DNA from: Alectoria sarmentosa
Taxonomy: Eukaryota; Ascomycota; Lecanoromycetes; Lecanorales; Parmeliaceae
Direction: 5' to 3'
Assembly: GCA_009733775.1 (NCBI GenBank)
Contig: WOGZ01000049.1
Location: forward strand, 1-64,000
Length of the DNA: 64,000 nt
A program made the translations under genes and the position numbers. Within the stretch, counting starts at the first letter, position 1. Every line of letters begins with the position of its first letter. Shown here one piece after another: positions 58,011 through 64,000 of this stretch. The notes under the pieces are model-generated. The model searched no databases. It worked only from the letters and a program-made list of their open reading frames with translations, and was not told the origin of the DNA.

Positions 58011-59687
58011 GAGGACTGCGAGATTTTGCATTGATTGGAAACATTCCACGCAAACAACCACCTCAAGCATTGGGCAGCAGTAGCAGAGAAGGAGAGCGAA
58101 GGGTCGAGACAAGGCGACGATTTCTCGCACGGACTGCAGATAAACGCGACTGAGTGTAGATTTCGGAACGTCTTGTTGGTCCTCAATGCTCGACATCAGG
58201 ACCGCCTGACATCTCTGAAAATAGAGGTCAAAAGGAGAGAAAAGGCAGAGATTTGCTAATTTCAGATGCTCCATGTCACAACCGCCGGAGACCTGCAGTA
58301 TTGGGCTGGGTGTAAGAGGGAAGGCAGGATCATGCTCTTCCCATATCTGCCAGAAGTAATAAGAGCTGCCCTACCTACAAAGCAAAAAGTTCGAAATGTT
58401 GTGCGCCGAGAACGCTGCGTAGGATGCCGCCTGGGCAGTGATCTGCAGTACCGAAGCTATTATCAACAAGGATTCAGGTGATGGTGGTGGTGTGCCTCAA
58501 GTGGAGAGTAGAGAGGATGGCAGCCGAGACGGAGAGGCTGAGGAGGGAGAGTGGGGACCTGCAAACGGCTCTGATGTGGCAATGGCTGACATTGGAGGTG
58601 ATCGCGATGCAGTGGAGAGACATTGTTGTGTGAGAGAAGGCGAAACACAATCTATGTTCCCGGGCGACGGTAAAGACCGTGCGCCCGGGCTCAATTCAGA
58701 TTATGACGCCTATTGTTCGCCCATTAGCTTAACCGAGCCATTGCCTCGGAAGATTACTGGGTACTTCAAATTATGTAGCATATTTGTTGCGTGGCGCAAT
58801 GTCGCCATAGTAGGGGACATACCCACTCGTGATGGCCTCAGTAAGGCAGAAGTATTTGGACAAGGCGATCATGCGACATTGTGTGCAGCACAGAGACAAG
58901 ATTTGTCCTCCGTATCAATAAACTAGTGGTCGAACAACAAAATTGTAGAGTCGAAGACAGGCATATGCTGCGTTGCGGGTTTTTTGATTGGACAGCGTTG
59001 ACTAGAGCAAATATTCGAGCACTGCTTTGACTGCATTTAGTCCCTGCTCCAAGGTTTAGCGCAAAGCTGTTGCTGATCCTCACATCGAAACGCGAGCACC
59101 CAGGGCAGAGCCAACCCTAATGTTGCAGCATTTTGCGCCTCAGCTGCTTTGGCGGCTTCCTGCCTACTTTGCTAACAGTGTCTCCGAATTGTTCGACGAC
59201 GAATGGCTGGATTCAGATCCAACATCTGGATGCAGGCAGTTGGTAGCAGGTCTTGGGCGCCGATGTATTAGAATTGGCCATTGGTATGGCCACCTTCCGC
59301 CCCTTCGCGAAACACTGCCTAGTAGGATTTAAGGTCTTGAAAGCTGATGAATGAAATGGCTCTGATCATGTGCCTGACATTGAAACGCCCGGAACACGGA
59401 GTTAAATGAATTTGGTGTATTACCGAATCCAAGGCAGGGGTGAGTCATGCAAGTACAGGAAGGAAGGCGCTGGAGAATGGGTAAAGCTGGCCACCCTTTA
59501 ACTGCATCATGGCGTACGTTCTGTTGTCGTGAAGGTTGAGTTGGCTTTCATGTTGTATGAAGTAGAATCCAGTGATGAACCACCCGATATGATCATGAGT
59601 AGCATTTTTGATAGCTGACATTCGCACGCCAGGAAAGAAGTAGCCGCTACCATAAGACAAAGCCTTTGTAGTGACAGATTCAGCGGC
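58011..59687. other. gene-poor region right of the cassettes
   Basis: The left part (to about 58330) still shows short words of the cassette flanks (ccgcctgac, acctgcagt), perhaps a fourth, decayed flank. A 162-codon plus-strand frame (58438-58926) is Gly/Asp/Glu-rich at its start and has no family resemblance. Not called. Confidence 0.4.
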
Positions 59688-60954
59688 TCACTTTGTGTAG
59701 AGGCTAATGATGCCAGCCACTCGCCAAAAGCAATCGTGGATTAAACCGCCATCGGTTGTACCACTGGAAACTTGCTTCGACACTAGATCCTGGTGGACGC
59801 TTGAACGAGTTTGGGTACAAGACCCTGGTGTGTCGAGGAAAGGGAAAGTAATCTGATCGATCCATAATCGGTCGCTCAGAATCCTCTCAGTGGAGAAGGT
59901 TGAAAGATATGAAGATTTCAACTCCCTCACTCTCGAGGCCCCGATTGCTGGCGTTGAACAGTACCTGCACTGGCGTGACTGGACACAAAGTTTACAGGGA
60001 AGATTGAAGCTATGAAAACTTTGGTGGAAGAAGAGGTTGCCATGCCAATTGTCGAGATAGCAGTGTAGACAAGCGAGTCGGAGCCCGGCCTCCATGTCTG
60101 TAGGTTTCGGTTGCAAGTATATTCTATGATGACGACCAGCCCGCCGGCCTCAAGCAGATATGGGTGAATCTTCGTGTACACCATCCCAGTGCTGTAGACT
60201 GCTCGACACTCATGCCACCAAGGACCACTGGCTGGAGGTAAACATGTCCCAATGCCCCTCAGGCACGGATGCTCCTGCTCTCTGTGCTCTTTGTGTCGTT
60301 CAAGGTAGTCGACCAGAGTACTCTTCTTGCCCTGTGTGAGTTTGATGCATGGGCACAGGTCCACGATTCCTCGCGGGACCTTGTTGCGAGACAGATGTTC
60401 AAGTTTTGGAGGCCTACATTGAGGACAGCTCCGTTTCAGAGGCCACACTGCAACCTCCACTGCGCTGGATGCAAGACAAGACAATCTGAACAGGCCAACC
60501 ATTGTCGAAAATCTTTTTGCAACAGACAGAGAAAATTCCACCTTTCGGGCTGATACATCAGAGGCCAGTCATTGGCCACAAAAAAGGGCGGATTGTCTCG
60601 TGGAATTTCCGCTGGTAGTTGCAAGCCATCAAACACGTCGTTGAAACCATCCGAGATTACACAGAATAGTCTTTTACTGCTGAGAGCAAGACATGCGCGG
60701 GAGCAGGGCGTTGTGTTTGATGCGATCTCCAGTATCACTTCCGTAGGCAGACGAAGTATGGGGCCCTCGGCTTCGAGCGCTCCATGAACTGAAAAACGAT
60801 GTGCTTGCTTGGCAAAATCGGGTGGCTGGTCTCCGAGTCGACATTTGTCTGGTATTGTTCTGCCTGCTCGAGGAGACCCCAGATTTAGCCGGTCGGATGG
60901 CCTGCTACATTCTTCTTCAGAATGGTATTTCGAGTCGTGTAAGCGCCATTTCAT
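59688..60954 (-). pseudogene. fungal F-box protein, frameshifted
   Basis: Three minus-strand frames together resemble a fungal F-box protein of about 400 residues, a substrate receptor of SCF ubiquitin ligases. Frame 1 (60954-60436) has the F-box LRLPTEVILEIASNTTPCSR and the typical WNFLCLLQKDFRQW-LACSDCLVLHP. At about 60435 a stop follows CGL, and the family pattern goes on in another frame with KRSCPQCRPP, GIVDLCPCIKLT and WHECRAVYS; one missing base explains this. Near 60110-60070 the Cys-rich tail (LACLHCYLDN, CKLCVQSRQCRYC) is in the third frame. No introns fit these points. It is either a pseudogene or carries sequence errors. Confidence 0.55.
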
Positions 60955-61528
60955 GGCAAGACGGCGAATGAGATTAGGCAGTGCTCCAGCGACAGAGTCT
61001 CACTCGGAAACAGACAGGAATGGCAGAGAGAGTCTTTCAACACGTAGTAGGAAATCTGAGGAGCAGAATGTGGTTTTCCCTGTGACAGAGAGAGGGGTCC
61101 CTGGAGTGGCGGGAAGTTGACTAGAGTTGAGGAGAATAACCAAGTATCCCTGCTGATAGAGAGTGACATTGCCGAATTAAATCAGGTGGTCTGCATTTGT
61201 TTCAGCCCCTTTGAGTCAGGCCTCATAAAGTACCTCAGAAGATTGACCAAGCGGCAGCCCAGGAGTCTCCCACCTTTGTAGTTTCGCATGAGGGCAGGCA
61301 AATTGCAAGAAAAAGGCTGGCTGGCCTCGGTTCGGTTCTCAACATTCACATAACGATCGGTAGTAACTAGATAATACCCAATTGGCTGACTGCATAGTAA
61401 GAATCTCGTGGTTTGGACAGCGTCACCACGTGATTGACACCTCAATAAGGCTGAAATGGATGACTAAGCCACGAATAAATCATCCGGTCCTCTGAATCTG
61501 AAAAACAAGTTCCAATTGTGAAAGCTAC
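60955..61528. promoter_or_regulatory. divergent intergenic region
   Basis: About 570 bases between the leftward F-box gene and the rightward mS35 gene. It should hold the mS35 promoter. No coding frame is supported. Confidence 0.45.
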
Positions 61529-62735
61529 ATGGCTGCTGTCGCCAACCGCCTGGGCTCTACAGCTCTACGATACACCTCTCGAATACCAGCACGAAGGAAA
61601 GCCCTCCCGTTAAACGGTCCCAACAGAAACTTCCACACTACACCCTTCCACCGCCGTCGAGAAGACTCAGAAGACTCCTCCCCGTCCAAAAAACCCGAAC
61701 GTCAACCTTTCAAATTCTCCCTGTCCGACCTCGACAGAGACGAACGCTCCACCTACAACTCCCTCTCACCCGAAGAACGCGAGCAATGGCGCAAGGAAGC
61801 GCAGCAAATGCACGACTACATGACGAGTCCAGGAGTGGAATCCGAGCTCCAGGGCGAAGTGTCTCAAGCGGCGTACGAGACGTCACAGGCGGTGCCGGAT
61901 ACGGAGGCGGTCATAAAGCGGATCAAACCCGGGTTGTTTTCCATGGGTGAGGCGGAGGAACAGGATTCGGGCGAGGACGGGGAGTTTGAGGGAGATGACA
62001 TTACGTCGCTGGGACACGGGGAGCTGGAGCAGCATAGGGAGATGAGACACTATGCTAGGATAGCTGCGTGGGAGATGCCTTTGCTCAGCAGTACGCCCCA
62101 TTCCCGCTTTTTCTTCCCTACCAATAGCTGACAGTGTCTCCACAGAATTAGCCAAACCCTTCACCCCCCCTCCGCTCGATCATCCCCTTCGCTTCCGCTA
62201 CACGACCTACATGGGCGAAACGCACCCGGGCTCCAAAAAAATCGTCCTCGAATTCTGCACGCGGGACCTGCGCGCCCTCACTGAACCACAAAGGATAAAA
62301 CTCATAAAACTAGTCGGATCGCGCTACAACCCCGAAACCGACATTGTGAAAATGAGCTCCGAGATGTTCGAAACACCCGCACAGAACAAACGTTACCTCG
62401 GCGACTTGGTCGACACGCTGATAGAGGAGGCGAAGGATGAGACGGACACGTTCGAGGACGTGCCACTCGATTTTCGACATCACAAGTTCAAGCCGAAAGT
62501 AGAATTTCCGGATAGGTGGAAGTTGACGAAGGAGAAGAGGGAGAAGTTAGAGGAAGGGAGGACGTTGAGGATGGAGCAGGAGAGGAAGAGGGAGGTGCAA
62601 GGGAAGCTGGTGGAGGGTGTGAGGGTTGTGAAGGAGGCGATGAAGAGGTTACCGGTCAGGAATGAGAGCAGGGCATTGTTGGAGGCGCAGCAGGGAAGAA
62701 AGCCTGTGAGAGGAAAGCAGAGAATTAGGAGATAG
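61529..62735 (+). CDS. RSM24: mitochondrial small-subunit ribosomal protein mS35 (Rsm24-like)
   Basis: Exons 61529-62090 and 62146-62735 give 383 residues; the 55-bp intron has gctgac as branch and rebuilds MPLLSKLAKPFTPPP. mS35 is a mitochondria-specific protein of the small ribosomal subunit. The N-terminus is basic and lacks acidic residues (LRYTSRIPARRKALPLNG), a likely import presequence, with RNFHTTPF near a processing site. The conserved MRP-S28-type domain is in exon 2: LRFRYTTYMGETHPGSKKIV, LEFCTRDLRALTEPQ, KLVGSRYNPETDIVKMS and NKRYLGDLVDTLIEEAKD. A charged helical tail with many Lys, Glu and Arg follows. Length is typical of fungal Rsm24. Confidence 0.92.
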
Positions 62736-63337
62736 TGATTCTATGCTCGATAACGGGTTGTATGTATCACATCGCGATGGTCGGGCACTTTGGCAGTGGT
62801 AGAGTGTAGGTAGGGAAACCTACGTACTAAATGGTCTCAGCGGTCATAGGTTCTGTACATCACAATTCGTTTTCACCCATTGGATTTCAAAATGTGTCAA
62901 AAGCAAGCTGAGTTCCCTTCGCAGGCTATCCACCTATCTAAAGAGAACAAATCCACTGCACGCATCCACCCCTCGAGATTATTTTTTTAGGGTCTTTGTT
63001 TCAAACACCTATTGGCGAATGAAGAGTAAACCAGCCAAACTCCGCATCCTGCATGGACAAAGCATACGAGATAGTGCTAGCCACCTCTGAGAAGAGGGAA
63101 GCGTATGGCCAAGTGGTAGTAAAGGTCTGTTTGACACCTCGTGCCAGGATGAGATGGCAGTCATGAGTGTGATTGTTGACCGAAGAATGAATATCTGATA
63201 ACAGTACAGCACGCATGAGGTAAAATAATCGAATCGCAGCAGGCATTTGTGTCAATATCCATGGCTCATCTCCTATAAGCCACTGGACCCTCCCTCCCCC
63301 CCCCCCCTCCCTTCCATATCCACCCCCCAGAGCACGA
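62736..63337. other. convergent 3' intergenic region
   Basis: Between convergent stops of mS35 and the partial gene on the right. It includes a C-rich tract (about 63291-63310). No gene was recognised. Confidence 0.5.
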
Positions 63338-64000
63338 TCACTTTTGATCATTCGTATCAACGAGCACCTCGTACCCGTTCCCGCTCATCTTGCCCTTCGC
63401 GCTCTTTGCTCCGTTCGTAGCATGCGCCTTCTTCGCATGCTTCTTCAGCCCACTTGCAGCTTTGCCGTTCTGGCTGCTCTTGGGCTCAGGAGGGTTGGTG
63501 ACGAACTCCGGCTGTCCTGGCTCACGGAAGAAGACACGATGCTGGATAGGGGGCGATGTGATTGATGCTGCATCGAATCCTTCTGCAGGTGTAGAGCCCT
63601 GGAAGGGGTTTCGCGCACTGCCAGTGCTAGGGACCGGAGAGTCGCGACCGAATTGGACAGGGCCTCGGCCTTTGACAGCAACGTTGTTGTTGTTGGTGAA
63701 GGCGTTGCCGTTATTATAGGCCGGAGTGCCGGTACGAGAGTCAGACGTAGCATTACCATTCAAGCTACCAAAGGCATTACCATTGTTGGGGTTCGGGGTG
63801 GTGGAGGCGCTGACAGGTGTGTAGGTAGGAGTATAGACAGCCTGGCTGCCGGAGCGGTTTGACTCTGAAGAAGGAGCGATGAAGCTGATGTCCATCGAAG
63901 TAGGTGCGTTGGTCTGCGGGTTCCAATTGTTTGGAAAACCGCTATAGACTGGACGGGCAATGTTCTGTCTCTGGTTGCCATTCGAAGCAGACGTGCTTCC
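63338..64000 (-). CDS. 3' end of an Asn/Ser-rich protein gene (partial)
   Basis: The minus-strand frame is open from the window edge to the stop at 63338, at least 220 residues. It is rich in Asn, Ser, Pro and Gly with repeated NGNAF/NNGNAF words, so mostly disordered. The C-terminal part has HRVFFREPGQPEFV, then a basic Lys/Ala stretch (GLKKHAKKAHATNGAKSAKG) and YEVLVDTNDQK at the end. The upstream end is cut by the window, so a Met inside the window is not the true start. I do not recognise the family; it resembles low-complexity tails of fungal RNA-binding or regulatory proteins. Confidence 0.6.
   Translation of the reverse strand, partial: GSTSASNGNQRQNIARPVYSGFPNNWNPQTNAPTSMDISFIAPSSESNRSGSQAVYTPTYTPVSASTTPNPNNGNAFGSLNGNATSDSRTGTPAYNNGNAFTNNNNVAVKGRGPVQFGRDSPVPSTGSARNPFQGSTPAEGFDAASITSPPIQHRVFFREPGQPEFVTNPPEPKSSQNGKAASGLKKHAKKAHATNGAKSAKGKMSGNGYEVLVDTNDQK

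Noticed and set aside
58438..58926. 162-codon plus-strand frame
   Set aside because: Low-complexity start, no recognisable domain, no splice or promoter support, overlapping open frames on the other strand.
1..64000. tRNA genes, rRNA genes and CRISPR arrays
   Set aside because: Reading both strands I found no convincing tRNA T-loop/acceptor combinations, no rRNA segments and no regularly spaced direct repeats other than the minisatellite.

Overview
The window comes from a filamentous ascomycete (Pezizomycotina). About twenty spliced genes carry short introns of 44-76 bp with CTRAC-type branch sites close to the acceptor. The families are typical of these fungi: Zn2Cys6 regulator, RTA1-like exporter, STAND/NLR protein, fungal F-box, PTH11-type 7TM receptor and several P450s. 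I cannot place the species or class from sequence alone. Exon coordinates were assembled by hand from reading frames, splice signals and family similarity, and most models close in frame.

Left part (1-33 kb) is accessory in character, with much degenerate or gene-free DNA. In order it holds: a 7TM receptor gene broken by two compensating frameshifts; a secreted phospholipase B; an EI24/RRT8-like membrane protein; a decayed P450 beside another decayed gene; a secreted Ser/Thr-rich protein; a minisatellite of about 1.1 kb; an intact CYP52-type P450; an NLR-like STAND protein with TPR repeats; an APC-family permease; ALG13; and a second intact P450 whose first two introns appear to start with GC instead of GT. 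A diverged dispersed repeat occurs near 3.1 kb and 18.6 kb.

Middle part (33-53 kb) is denser and mostly housekeeping: a fungal hypothetical protein, a HAD phosphatase, the ISWI chromatin remodeler, a HAPSTR1-like protein, a DMAC1-like small membrane protein diverging from the AP-3 mu subunit, a fatty aldehyde dehydrogenase, a carrier-like membrane protein, an RTA1-family protein and a Zn2Cys6 regulator.

Right part (53-64 kb) holds the most unusual structure: three consecutive minus-strand cassettes (about 53.75-58.0 kb). They share 3' flanks and TATA-bearing 5' flanks but encode three small proteins with almost no obvious similarity to each other. Beyond them lie a frameshifted F-box gene, the mitoribosomal protein mS35, and the 3' end of an Asn/Ser-rich gene that runs off the window. 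The P450s, permease, RTA1 protein and regulator are scattered, so I see no convincing biosynthetic cluster. No tRNA, rRNA or CRISPR array was recognised.
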